Part shown: one piece after another, positions 1 through 7,382 of the stretch
How the letters are laid out: each line of letters starts with the position of its first letter
Position numbering within the stretch: the stretch's first letter is position 1
DNA from: JBOHNM01 sp050730675
Lineage (GTDB): Bacteria; Planctomycetota; Phycisphaerae; Phycisphaerales; UBA1924
Assembly: GCA_050730675.1 (NCBI GenBank)
Contig: JBOHNM010000090.1
Coordinates: forward strand, 1 to 17,256
Length of the DNA stretch: 17,256 bases
Direction: 5' to 3'
Made by a program: the position numbers and the translations under genes
Notes under the pieces: generated by a model
The model's input: the letters and a program-made list of their open reading frames with translations, nothing else
Database searches by the model: none
Told to the model about the DNA's origin: nothing

Positions 1-1
1 C

Positions 2-292
2 GTTGCACGTGTGAGCTGGACACCACATACGACCGGCGAACTTGCCAAATGGGGGTCGTTCCGCTGTGTGCGTTTTGAAGTGCGTGCGAACAACATGGAG
101 CGGAAAAATGGTTAACTCCTCGAGCGATCGCGGACGGCGTACTTGTTCACGTCCCTGGTTCAGCGCGATCTTGAGAAGTTTGTGCATGATGTGGCCAGGA
201 CTTACCTTGATTCGGTAGGGAGTGCTTGTAATCACTCCACAGACATATGGCGGGCATGTTTGAATCATGACGTATCAAACAATCGCCCCTAA
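2..292 (+). pseudogene. Possible reading-frame remnant at left edge
   Basis: One frame is open from the window edge to a TAA at 290-292, except for a single in-frame TAA at 113-115. The two halves (37 codons and 58 codons) read like ordinary protein, for example a segment LVQRDLEKFVHDVARTYLDS in the second half. I recognise no family. It could be the 3' end of a gene that begins outside the window and has been interrupted, or simply a chance opening, which is common in GC-rich DNA. The second half has no ATG start and no clear ribosome binding site. Base composition here is visibly less GC-rich than in the rest of the window. Confidence 0.2.
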
Positions 293-396
293 CAGAGCGC
301 ACGGCCACGCGCCCGATAGAAAACCTCCCATCGTGTGCGAAGCCAGTGCGCTAGTGCGACTCGTGCCGGGTGCGCAGGTCCGATCATTTCAAGAGT
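293..396. other. Intergenic stretch, nothing recognised
   Basis: I see no gene, RNA or strong promoter between the left-edge remnant and the first tandem repeat unit. A 7-bp perfect inverted repeat (257-263 with 275-281, 11-nt loop) lies just upstream, inside the remnant, and has no T-tract. Confidence 0.4.
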
Positions 397-620
397 CCGA
401 GGCGGGTGGTCTGACCTAGATGCTTGCCTTGGGGTCGGGCGCCCCCGACCCACGGCGGGTAGGGAGGGCGTGGGGTGGGTTGTGGAGTTCGTGGGTGGGA
501 TCGAGCGTAGTTGGGCGCCCGAATGAAGTGGACTGTTCCGGGTGCTTGGAGGACTGGGCTTCGCGCCGCCCGCCCCAACGCTCAGAGCCGCGTAGGGGCG
601 GGGCACCCGTACCAAGGCAT
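397..620. repeat. Tandem repeat unit 1 (about 225 bp)
   Basis: This is the first of two head-to-tail units. Both begin with CCGAGG-x-GGGTGG (397 and 621) and share in order: a GTCGGG/CCCGACC hairpin, a G-rich stretch, a GAGCGTA segment, and a terminal hairpin block starting GCTTCGCGCCGCC (558). Unit 1 contains a perfect 8-bp stem (432-439 with 444-451, loop CGCC) and a 12-bp stem with one mismatch (569-580 with 591-602, 10-nt loop). The units diverge by substitutions and small indels, so the duplication is not recent. Confidence 0.85.
457..479 (+). other. G-quadruplex-type motif, unit 1
   Basis: Five G-runs of three or more occur within 23 bases (457-459, 462-464, 466-468, 472-475, 477-479) with loops of 1-3 nt. 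This fits the standard four-run G-quadruplex pattern on the plus strand. Folding has not been shown. Confidence 0.45.
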
Positions 621-850
621 CCGAGGTGGGTGGCATGACCCAGATGTTTGTCGTTTGGATCGGGTGCCCCGACCCGCGGCGGGTCGGGCGAGCGTGGGGT
701 GGGTTGGGGAGTTGGGGAGTTGGGGAGGGGTTTGAGCGTAATTGACGAGTCGGGTAGAGCGGACCACTGTTGATGCTTGGGGGCATTCGCTTCGCGCCGC
801 CCGCCCCAACGCTGAGGGCAGCGTGGGAGCGGACACTCGTGCAAAGGCAT
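621..850. repeat. Tandem repeat unit 2 (about 230 bp)
   Basis: This is the second copy of the unit and ends 35 bp before the RAYT start codon. Its first hairpin uses a different arm from unit 1: CCCGACCC at 668-675 pairs perfectly with GGGTCGGG at 681-688. The terminal hairpin block starts at 789 and is degraded on its right arm (822-833). An internal 8-bp microsatellite, GTTGGGGA, is repeated three times at 703-726. Confidence 0.85.
701..730 (+). other. G-quadruplex-type motif, unit 2
   Basis: G-runs at 701-703, 706-709, 714-717, 722-725 and 727-730 are separated by short loops and made mostly by three tandem copies of GTTGGGGA. The motif is on the same strand as the RAYT gene and about 155 bp upstream of it. 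Confidence 0.45.
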
Positions 851-873
851 GCACCCAAAGCGGTTGATTCAGC

Positions 874-879
874 TATTCT
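874..879 (+). promoter_or_regulatory. Putative -10 box for RAYT, leaderless type
   Basis: TATTCT lies 6 nt before the ATG at 886. At this distance transcription would start at or next to the A of the start codon, and no Shine-Dalgarno sequence fits in between. No good -35 is visible. Confidence 0.4.
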
Positions 880-885
880 GTCGGA

Positions 886-1566
886 ATGGGGCTCCAGCCT
901 TCGGAAAGCCGGATGAGGCGTTGGGAGGTGCCGGGGCATTATCGTTTTATCACGTTTTCGTGCTATCGGCGGCTGCCGTTGTTGATGAACGACCGGATCT
1001 GTGAGTTGCTCGTCGAACGGATCCGAGAGGTGCGGCTGAAGGCGAACTTCAGTCTGTTCGCGTGGGTGATCATGCCTGAGCATGTTCACCTGCTGGTCGA
1101 GCCTGGCTTGCCGGAGCATCCGCTGGGACGGGCGTTGGGGGAGATCAAGGGGCCGGTCGCGGAAGCGGCGATCGAGCGGTGGCGGGAGCTAAAGGCGCCG
1201 GTGCTGGACAAGCTTGTTGATAGCGAGGGGCGGGTTCGGTTCTGGCAGCCGGGTGGCGGGTATGACCGGAACATCTTCTCGGCGGAAGAGTTCGACGAGA
1301 AGCGGCGGTACATCCACAACAATCCAGTGCGACGTGGGCTGGTGGAGCTGTTCACCGATTGGCGGTGGTCGTCGGCGCGGTGGTATTGGGGAATGGAAAG
1401 TTGCTTGTGGATGGATGCGGATCCCCGGACGGGTCGGTGGGACGATCCGGAACTCGTGCGGGCGGAGTTCCACGAGTGGGAGCGGTATATGGAATCGCGT
1501 GGGCGGGCGCTGCCGTTGGGAGCGGAGGCGATGCGGGAGCGGTTGGGGATTGGGCGGTTGGGGTAG
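886..1566 (+). CDS. REP-associated tyrosine transposase (RAYT, Y1/HUH family)
   Basis: This 226-residue protein belongs to the IS200/IS605-like Y1 transposase superfamily, single-strand DNA nucleases that cut and join at palindromic REP sequences through a 5'-phosphotyrosine. The HUH metal motif is H66-V-H68 in MPEHVHLLVEP. The probable catalytic tyrosine is Y126 in the YDRNI segment. The family signature YIHNNPVRRGLV lies at about 142-153, followed by the W-R-W-S-S box at 159-163. Length is normal for a RAYT, and the frame looks intact. The ATG at 886 was chosen because it follows a TATTCT box by 6 nt and precedes all conserved sequence. It is framed by copies of a hairpin repeat (558, 789 and 1596), the arrangement expected of a RAYT and its REP-like targets. 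RAYTs are usually single-copy and domesticated, unlike mobile insertion sequences. Confidence 0.94.
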   Translation: MGLQPSESRMRRWEVPGHYRFITFSCYRRLPLLMNDRICELLVERIREVRLKANFSLFAWVIMPEHVHLLVEPGLPEHPLGRALGEIKGPVAEAAIERWRELKAPVLDKLVDSEGRVRFWQPGGGYDRNIFSAEEFDEKRRYIHNNPVRRGLVELFTDWRWSSARWYWGMESCLWMDADPRTGRWDDPELVRAEFHEWERYMESRGRALPLGAEAMRERLGIGRLG

Positions 1567-1656
1567 AGCGACCCGGGTTCACGTTTCAAGTCAGGGCTTC
1601 GCGCCGCCCGCCCCAACGTTCAAAGCAACGTAGGGGCGGGGCACCCATACCAAGAC
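1560..1656. repeat. Partial third copy of the RAYT-linked repeat
   Basis: From GGGTAGAGCGACC at 1560, which includes the RAYT stop codon, the sequence matches the second half of the upstream units (GGGTAGAGCGGACC at 752). It runs through the GCTTCGCGCCGCCCGCCCC block (1596-1614) to the CACCC-A-TACCAAG end. The hairpin is 1607-1618 with 1629-1640 and has the same geometry as unit 1. The end motif CACCCATACCAAG is itself repeated 28 bp later (1642-1654 and 1670-1682). The copy is in the same orientation as the two upstream units. Confidence 0.85.
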
Positions 1657-1691
1657 ACTCGATCCCAAACACCCATACCAAGGCAGTTGTC

Positions 1692-1697
1692 TACGCT
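1692..1697 (+). promoter_or_regulatory. Putative -10 box for NTF2-like gene, leaderless type
   Basis: TACGCT lies exactly 6 nt before the ATG at 1704, matching the TAnnnT core. There is no Shine-Dalgarno sequence between it and the start. Confidence 0.35.
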
Positions 1698-1703
1698 CGG
1701 CGC

Positions 1704-2063
1704 ATGACGATTACACCTGAGACGGCGGCGGCGTTTGCTGAGGCGTGGTATCGCGCTTGGAATGCGCATGATCTGGATGGGATCATGGCGTGCTATGACC
1801 CGGGGATCGAGCATTCGTCGCCGTTCATCAAGCGGTACAACGGGACGGACGACACGGCGATCCGGGGGATCGAGAACGTGCGGGACTACTTCGGGCGGGC
1901 GCTGCAGAGGAACCCGACGCTGCGGTTTGATCCGATGCACGTGACGGTGGGGCTGGAGAGCGTGATCCTGGTGTATCGGAGGATGACGGGGGATCTGGCC
2001 GCGGAAGTGTTCTTTCTCAACGCGCGCGCGAAGATCGTGCGGTCGGTGTCGCATTACGGGTGA
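1704..2063 (+). CDS. NTF2/SnoaL-like domain protein
   Basis: This is a 119-residue single-domain protein of the nuclear transport factor 2-like superfamily (SnoaL-type cone fold). The evidence is the N-terminal helix ending FAEAWYRAWNAHDLDGIMAC, the YDPGIEH-S strand, the RGIENVRDYFGRAL helix, and closing beta strands with V-x-L-V-Y-R-R-M and RSVSHYG. Such proteins are often small enzymes or ligand-binding domains; the substrate cannot be told from sequence. The frame is open further upstream through RAYT and repeat DNA, but homology-like sequence begins at ATG 1704, which also has a TAnnnT box 6 nt ahead. It has no signal peptide, so it is probably cytoplasmic. It lies 88 bp before the GT41 gene on the same strand. 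Confidence 0.85.
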   Translation: MTITPETAAAFAEAWYRAWNAHDLDGIMACYDPGIEHSSPFIKRYNGTDDTAIRGIENVRDYFGRALQRNPTLRFDPMHVTVGLESVILVYRRMTGDLAAEVFFLNARAKIVRSVSHYG

Positions 2064-2138
2064 GGGAGGGCAGAAGGATGAAGGCCGTCGGATGGTGAGA
2101 CGACGCGTTTGAGTGATGGTGGCCTGCGGCGACATCGT

Positions 2139-2144
2139 TAGAAT
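2139..2144 (+). promoter_or_regulatory. Putative -10 box for GT41 gene, leaderless type
   Basis: TAGAAT, a good match to TATAAT, lies 7 nt before the ATG at 2152. It supports that ATG over the in-frame ATGATG at 2113, which lies upstream of the box. Confidence 0.45.
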
Positions 2145-2151
2145 CGCGGGC

Positions 2152-3924
2152 ATGGCTTCCGGATCAGACTATTTGGCGCGGGCGGAGGAGTTGTACCGCG
2201 CAGCGCGGCTTGAGGAAGCCATCAAGATGGCGCAGCGGGCGGTGGCGGCCGAGCCGGGGAACGTTCAGGCGAACTGGGCGCTGGGGCAGATGCTGAGCGG
2301 CGCATCGCGCCATCCGCAGGCGGAGTTCTATCTGAGCAAGGTGGTGCAGTTGTCGCCGCGGTTTGTGACGGCGCGGGTGGCGCTCAGCCGCGTGCTGGCA
2401 GCGCTGGGGAAGCCGGCCGAGGCGCTCGCGGCCGCGGACGAGGCGCTGGCGATCGAACCGGGAAGCCCGGCGGCTCAGTTGGCGCGAGCGTCGGTGCTGG
2501 CATCGCGGCAGCGCTACGGCGAGGCGATCGCGGCGATGGATGAAGCGGATCGGCTGGCGCCGGGGGAACCGGCGTTCCACCTGCGGACGGCGCTGATGGC
2601 CGAACTGGGCAAGTGCGACCAGTGGCTGTACGAGCGGCTGGGTTCATCGGCCGCGGCGGCGGCCGGGCCGGAGGGCGTGAACCCGTGGGCGTACTACGCG
2701 TGCGCGTGCTCGCGGCTGAGCGCGGAGGAGCTGGCGGCGGTGCATCGACGGGTGGGCGATGAGGTGGCGGGGTGGCCGCTGCCACCTGGAGCCGCGGAGC
2801 CGCTGCGGAACGCGCCCGATCCGGAACGCGTGCTGCGGGTCGGGTTTGTGTCGTCGGATATCTGTGAGCACCCGGTGGCGTATTTCCTCGAGCCGCTGCT
2901 GGAGCACCTGGACCGCACGCGGGCGAGGAGCACGCTGTACATCAACTGCGACCGCGGGGACGAGATGACCAAGCGGCTGTGCGGGCACGCCGAGTCGCAC
3001 CGGATGGTGGCCGGGCTATCGGAAACGGCGCTGGCCAAGCGGGTGCGCGACGACGGGATCGACGTGCTGGTGGACCTGGCGGGGCACACCGACGGGAGCG
3101 CGGCGCTCATGTTCCGTTCGCGGCTGGCGCCGGTGCAGGTCAACTGGCTGGGGTACCCACACAGCACAGGTCTGCGGTGCTTCGAGGGGCGGTTGGTGGA
3201 TTCGAGCACGGACCCGGCAGGGTCCGAGCGGCTGGCGAGCGAGCCGCTGGTGCGGCTGGACCCGTGCTTCATCTGCTACAAGCCGCCGGGGGTGTCGCCG
3301 GATGTGCCCGTGCGATCGGAGGGACCGCCGACGTTTGGCTCGTTCAATTCGTTGTGGAAGCTCTCGGACGCGACGGCCGCGCTGTGGGCGCGGGTGCTGG
3401 AGGCGACGCCGGGGTCGCGGCTGCTGCTGAAGGGCGGGGCGTTCGCCGATGCCTGGGCGCGCGAGCAGTTTGCGGCGCGGTTCGCGGCGTTGGGCGTGGA
3501 TCGTCAGCGGCTCGAGCTGATCGGGCGAACCCCGGGGACGGCGCCGCACCTGGCGCTGTACGGGCGGGTGGATGTGGCGCTGGATCCGACGCCGTACAAC
3601 GGAACGACGACGACGTGCGAAGCGATGCACATGGGTGTGCCGGTGGTGACGCTGGCGGGGGACCGGCACGGAGCACGGGTGGGGATGACGCTGCTGCGGG
3701 GCGTGGGGCTGGACGAGCTGGTCGCGCCGACCGCCGACGCGTACGTGGAGATCGCCGCTGGGCTGGCGGGCGACGGGGCCAAGCTTGCCGAGCTGCGACG
3801 GACGTTGCGGTCGCGGCTGGCGGGGTCGGTGGTGTGCGACGGGCCGGCGTTTGCGCGACGATTCGAGGGTGGGGTGCGGGGGCTGTGGCGGGCCTGGTGC
3901 CAGGGGCGCACGGATGGTGGGTAA
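2152..3924 (+). CDS. TPR-containing O-GlcNAc transferase-like glycosyltransferase (GT41/SPINDLY family)
   Basis: This 590-residue protein has about four N-terminal tetratricopeptide repeats (about 5-138, with the usual A-x-x-x-P-G-x-x-x-A spacing). A GT41 catalytic region follows from about residue 228 to the end. Hallmarks of the family are FVSSDICEHPVAYF with H240, LAGHTDGSA with H312 followed by APVQVNWLGYPHSTG, the GSFNSLWKLS strand, LLLKGG, and the UDP-binding segment Y482-N-G-T-T-T-T-C-E-A-M-H-M-G-V-P with AGDRHGARVGMTLL. Known family members attach GlcNAc or fucose to Ser/Thr of cytoplasmic proteins; bacterial substrates are mostly unknown. There is no signal peptide. ATG 2152 is preferred to 2113 because the TPR begins there and a -10 box sits 7 nt upstream. 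Its stop faces the UbiA stop with only 15 bp between. Confidence 0.93.
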   Translation: MASGSDYLARAEELYRAARLEEAIKMAQRAVAAEPGNVQANWALGQMLSGASRHPQAEFYLSKVVQLSPRFVTARVALSRVLAALGKPAEALAAADEALAIEPGSPAAQLARASVLASRQRYGEAIAAMDEADRLAPGEPAFHLRTALMAELGKCDQWLYERLGSSAAAAAGPEGVNPWAYYACACSRLSAEELAAVHRRVGDEVAGWPLPPGAAEPLRNAPDPERVLRVGFVSSDICEHPVAYFLEPLLEHLDRTRARSTLYINCDRGDEMTKRLCGHAESHRMVAGLSETALAKRVRDDGIDVLVDLAGHTDGSAALMFRSRLAPVQVNWLGYPHSTGLRCFEGRLVDSSTDPAGSERLASEPLVRLDPCFICYKPPGVSPDVPVRSEGPPTFGSFNSLWKLSDATAALWARVLEATPGSRLLLKGGAFADAWAREQFAARFAALGVDRQRLELIGRTPGTAPHLALYGRVDVALDPTPYNGTTTTCEAMHMGVPVVTLAGDRHGARVGMTLLRGVGLDELVAPTADAYVEIAAGLAGDGAKLAELRRTLRSRLAGSVVCDGPAFARRFEGGVRGLWRAWCQGRTDGG

Positions 3925-3939
3925 CGGTGCGGACGCAAA

Positions 3940-4878
3940 TCACATCAGTGTGTCGATCACGCCGAGCACGCCGACGACGCAAGAGACCACGCCGTTGACG
4001 GTGAAGAAGGCCATCGGCAGCCCGGCGAGGCCGCGGCGGTCGAGGATGATGTGCTCGAGGATGAGCAGGGCGGTGGCGAGTGCCGCGGCGACGAAGAAGA
4101 CCGTGCCGAGGCGCGGGTCGGAGCGGGCGGCGATGAAGAGGCAGGCGGCGCAGGCGGCGTGCATGGCGCGGCTGAGCCAGATGGCAGCGCGGGGGCCGAG
4201 ACGCGAGGGGATGCTGTGCAGGCCGGTGGAGCGGTCGAAGTCGACGTCCTGCAGGGCGTAGATGACATCGAAGCCGCCGACCCAGAGGACGACCATGCCG
4301 GCGAGCCACCAGAGGGCGGGGGTGCGCGAGAGGGCGGAGGGATCAACTGCGATGGCCGCGGCGAGGGGGCTGCAGGCGAGGGCGCTGCCGAGAAGGACGT
4401 GGCACAGAAGCGTGAAGCGTTTGGCGAAGCTGTAGAAGGCGAGCCAGGCGAGGACGGGAAAGGCGAGGATGGCGGGCCACCAGTTGCCGAAGAGCCAGCC
4501 GAAGCAGCTCGCGGCGGCGGCGAAGAGGGCGGCGGCGGCGGCCGCGATGAGGAGGCCGTCGCGGTAGGCAAGGCGGCCCGAGGCGATGGCGCGGCGGGCG
4601 GTGCGGGGATTGTCGGCGTCGATGCGGGCGTCGGCCAGGCGGTTGATCATCATGGCCCAGGTGCGGGCGAGGACCATGCAGACGATGACCAGGGCGAGCT
4701 GCTGGGCGAAACGTGCCCACCCCCCCGTCGCGTCGGCGGTACGGGCGAGGAATGCGCCGAGGACCGCGAAGGGGAGGGCAAAGATCGAGTGGGAGAGCTT
4801 GATGTCCGCCGCGGCGAGGAGAAGGGGGTTGGCGGCGCGGGCATGTGTTGCAGCGGGTTTGGCGGGGAATGAACTCAC
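3940..4878 (-). CDS. ubiA: UbiA-family polyprenyltransferase, MqnP-like
   Basis: This 312-residue integral membrane prenyltransferase of the UbiA superfamily transfers a polyprenyl group from its diphosphate to an aromatic acid in quinone synthesis. The first diphosphate/Mg motif is N79-R-L-A-D83-A-R-I-D87 followed by NPRTARRAIASG. The second is YALQDVDFD (D211, D213, D215) followed by STGLHSIPSRLG. About eight or nine hydrophobic segments are visible. The NRLADARIDA-NPRT and YALQDVDFD versions are typical of the subgroup labelled putative 4-hydroxybenzoate polyprenyltransferase, which includes MqnP of the futalosine menaquinone pathway. UbiA is therefore used here as a family symbol, and a menaquinone role is inferred. 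I chose the GTG at 4878 because TACCCT lies 6 nt upstream; the frame stays open to a TTG at 4902. It converges on the GT41 gene. Confidence 0.92.
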   Translation of the reverse strand: MSSFPAKPAATHARAANPLLLAAADIKLSHSIFALPFAVLGAFLARTADATGGWARFAQQLALVIVCMVLARTWAMMINRLADARIDADNPRTARRAIASGRLAYRDGLLIAAAAAALFAAAASCFGWLFGNWWPAILAFPVLAWLAFYSFAKRFTLLCHVLLGSALACSPLAAAIAVDPSALSRTPALWWLAGMVVLWVGGFDVIYALQDVDFDRSTGLHSIPSRLGPRAAIWLSRAMHAACAACLFIAARSDPRLGTVFFVAAALATALLILEHIILDRRGLAGLPMAFFTVNGVVSCVVGVLGVIDTLM

Positions 4879-4884
4879 GCCGGG

Positions 4885-4890
4885 AGGGTA
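4885..4890 (-). promoter_or_regulatory. Putative -10 box for UbiA gene, leaderless type
   Basis: On the minus strand TACCCT is followed by 6 nt and then the GTG at 4878. This repeats the spacing seen before the RAYT and NTF2-like genes. Confidence 0.4.
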
Positions 4891-4899
4891 CGCGCGGCG

Positions 4900-4931
4900 C
4901 AAAAGCAGAGAGAGCGGCCTACGCCGGCCGC
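4900..4931 (-). terminator. Candidate intrinsic terminator of the VPAP-tail protein gene
   Basis: On the minus strand a perfect 6-bp GCGGCC/GGCCGC stem (4926-4931 with 4914-4919, 6-nt loop) is followed by TCTCTCTGCTTTT. It starts 35 bp after the stop of the gene ending at 4966 and precedes the UbiA -10 box. The T-tract is interrupted, so this is a moderate call. Confidence 0.4.
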
Positions 4932-4965
4932 CCCCACTGTGGAGTGAATTCAGATTTGAGCAGAC

Positions 4966-5841
<876 letters not shown>

Positions 5842-5848
5842 GTGCGGA

Positions 5849-5854
5849 CTCCTT
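5849..5854 (-). promoter_or_regulatory. Shine-Dalgarno sequence, AAGGAG
   Basis: AAGGAG on the minus strand lies 7 nt before the ATG at 5841 and decides that start among several in-frame candidates. Confidence 0.7.
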
Positions 5855-6270
5855 CCGTCCCTGATCTCGTCTCTCGATCCAGCGGGGCGATACAACACAA
5901 GTCTGCGATAGAGCCGGCGGGAATGCCAAGGCGATGCGACGAATGGGCGCGAACGTGGGCAAGCAGCGCGAGCGGCGCGAGCGTCACGTTCGAGAGAAGC
6001 GTCCGCGGCCCGGGTTATCGGGAGCGTGGACGCGTACGGGAGCAAAGCCGTGGGCCGAAAGCGATCGGCCCGCGGCGGCAAGAGAGAGCGTGGTGTGGTT
6101 GGAACGGGAGAAAAGCACCGGAGAAATCCGCTGTGGGCGGGCCGGCCGCTAAGAGATTCGCCCGCGACGGCCGGCGGTTGCAGGCTTGCGCGGATGCGAG
6201 CGTTTACATGTGCGCGGCGTGCGTTCGGAAGGTGTGTAACACAGATCCGGACGCCCCGAAGAGGGCGGGG
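5855..6270. other. Long intergenic region between gene A and the VPAP-tail gene
   Basis: No coding sequence is convincing here, although antisense frames are open through it. An 8-bp perfect inverted repeat (6141-6148 with 6168-6175, 19-nt loop) and a short stem directly after gene A's stop (6254-6258 with 6266-6270) could end gene A transcription; neither has a clear T-tract. A TTGGCA hexamer on the minus strand, about 85 bp before the ATG at 5841, resembles the -35 used by gene A. Confidence 0.45.
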
Positions 6271-7377
6271 TCAGAAGAACGCGGAGAGAAAGGCGACCAC
6301 ATCGTCGGCGGTGAACTGGCCGTCGGGTCCAAACCCGCCGCCGAGGGAGACGACGTCGGCGAGCGGGTCGCTCGAGAAGAAGGCGGCGAGGAAGGCGACG
6401 ACATCGTCGGCGGTGCGCTGGCCGTCGGGGCAAGGGGCACCGCCGAGGCCAGCGACGTCGGCCAGGTTGCTGGCGGGGCCGTTCGCGGGGAGGGTGGTCG
6501 AGCCGCTGGTGGTGACGGTGGAACTGTTGATGGTGAGCGTCAACAGCATGTTCGCGGGCGGCGAATTGGCCGGGGCGGTGGGGGGCGCGGGGAAGGCGAA
6601 GGGCTGGTCGGGCGTACCGACGACGGGTGTGTTGTTGGTCTGCGTGGCACCGAGGTCCATGGTCAACGTGGAGAAGATGGAGGCATTGCCGATATTGACG
6701 GTTCCGCTGACGGCGAGCGACTGGGCGATGGGGCCGGAGTCGATGGGGCTGCCGGAGAAATCAAGCTCGGCGCGGAGGATGCATGGGACGCTGGCGGAGA
6801 ATGTGTACGTGCCGGGGCCGGTCTGGGTGAGGGTGCCGGAGACCGAGCCGGACTGTTCGGCGGTGAGGGTCGATACGGTCGCCTCACCCAAGGGTGTGGG
6901 GATGGGAAACAGGAAGGGGTAGTCGTAGCGCGGGGCGACGGTGGAGAACGACTGGTAGGAGATGGTGGCGTTGACGGGGACGGTGGGGCGGGGGTTGGTG
7001 TCGCCCAAGAGGTTGATGTTCAAGCACTGCAGGCGGTAGCGACGGGTCACCTCGTTAATGACGAGCGCGTAGCGCCCGGTGGGGTGCGTCTGGATCGGAG
7101 AGGTGGTGTTGGCGGTGATCGGGGCGGTGAAGGTCTTGGTAAGGTTGGTCGGTGCGGCGGCGGGCTGGCCAATGATCACGAGGTTGACCACGCGCGTGCC
7201 GGTGGGGTTGGTGGCCTGGATGTAGTTGCCGCGGAATGAGCCGGCGGTGTTCGCACCGGCTTGGACGTTCGTGCTCATCGAGCTGTTGACGGAATTGACC
7301 GGGACGGTGTACGTCTGTGCCATGGCGGAGCCAGCGAGTGTGGCGAGCATGAGCAGGGCGAGGGCGGGGGTGCGCAT
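6271..7377 (-). CDS. Gene A: secreted protein with cysteine-less GC-type dockerin tail
   Basis: This is a 368-residue exported protein. It has a signal peptide (1-20, cleavage after SAMA), then a Thr/Asn/Ser-rich beta-type body with no family I recognise (about 21-300), and the duplicated dockerin-like tail at 304-368 (NLADVAGLGG...PDG...ADDVVAFL twice). The tail stops directly after FLSAFF: it lacks the terminal cysteine, and the residue before the tail (SNLADV) is not cysteine either, unlike most relatives here. It has one cysteine inside the first loop (APCPDG). The start at ATG 7377 is supported by GGGAGA 5 nt upstream and the signal peptide. Its role is unknown. A body with few aromatic residues and many beta-branched residues suggests a structural or adhesive surface protein. 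Confidence 0.87.
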   Translation of the reverse strand: MRTPALALLMLATLAGSAMAQTYTVPVNSVNSSMSTNVQAGANTAGSFRGNYIQATNPTGTRVVNLVIIGQPAAAPTNLTKTFTAPITANTTSPIQTHPTGRYALVINEVTRRYRLQCLNINLLGDTNPRPTVPVNATISYQSFSTVAPRYDYPFLFPIPTPLGEATVSTLTAEQSGSVSGTLTQTGPGTYTFSASVPCILRAELDFSGSPIDSGPIAQSLAVSGTVNIGNASIFSTLTMDLGATQTNNTPVVGTPDQPFAFPAPPTAPANSPPANMLLTLTINSSTVTTSGSTTLPANGPASNLADVAGLGGAPCPDGQRTADDVVAFLAAFFSSDPLADVVSLGGGFGPDGQFTADDVVAFLSAFF

Positions 7378-7382
7378 GGAGA

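Noticed and set aside
397..850. CRISPR array in the repeat region
   Set aside because: There are two long imperfect units with no short identical repeats or equal-length unique spacers, and no cas genes are present.
289..1119. A 276-codon minus-strand frame over the repeats and the RAYT start
   Set aside because: It runs through both hairpin repeats and opposite the RAYT. The translation is Pro/Arg/His-rich and itself shows the repeats, with no protein family.
886..1566. Full IS200/IS605 insertion sequence
   Set aside because: No TnpB or classic left and right ends were seen. Sequence landmarks and the flanking hairpins fit a single-gene RAYT instead.
2113..2151. Upstream ATG start for the GT41 gene
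   Set aside because: The 13 extra residues are not TPR-like, and a good -10 box lies between the two ATGs, so the transcript would not include the first.
3344..4309. A 321-codon minus-strand frame spanning the GT41/UbiA junction
   Set aside because: It overlaps two well-supported genes, is Arg/Pro/Ala-rich, and is best explained as a frame shadow.
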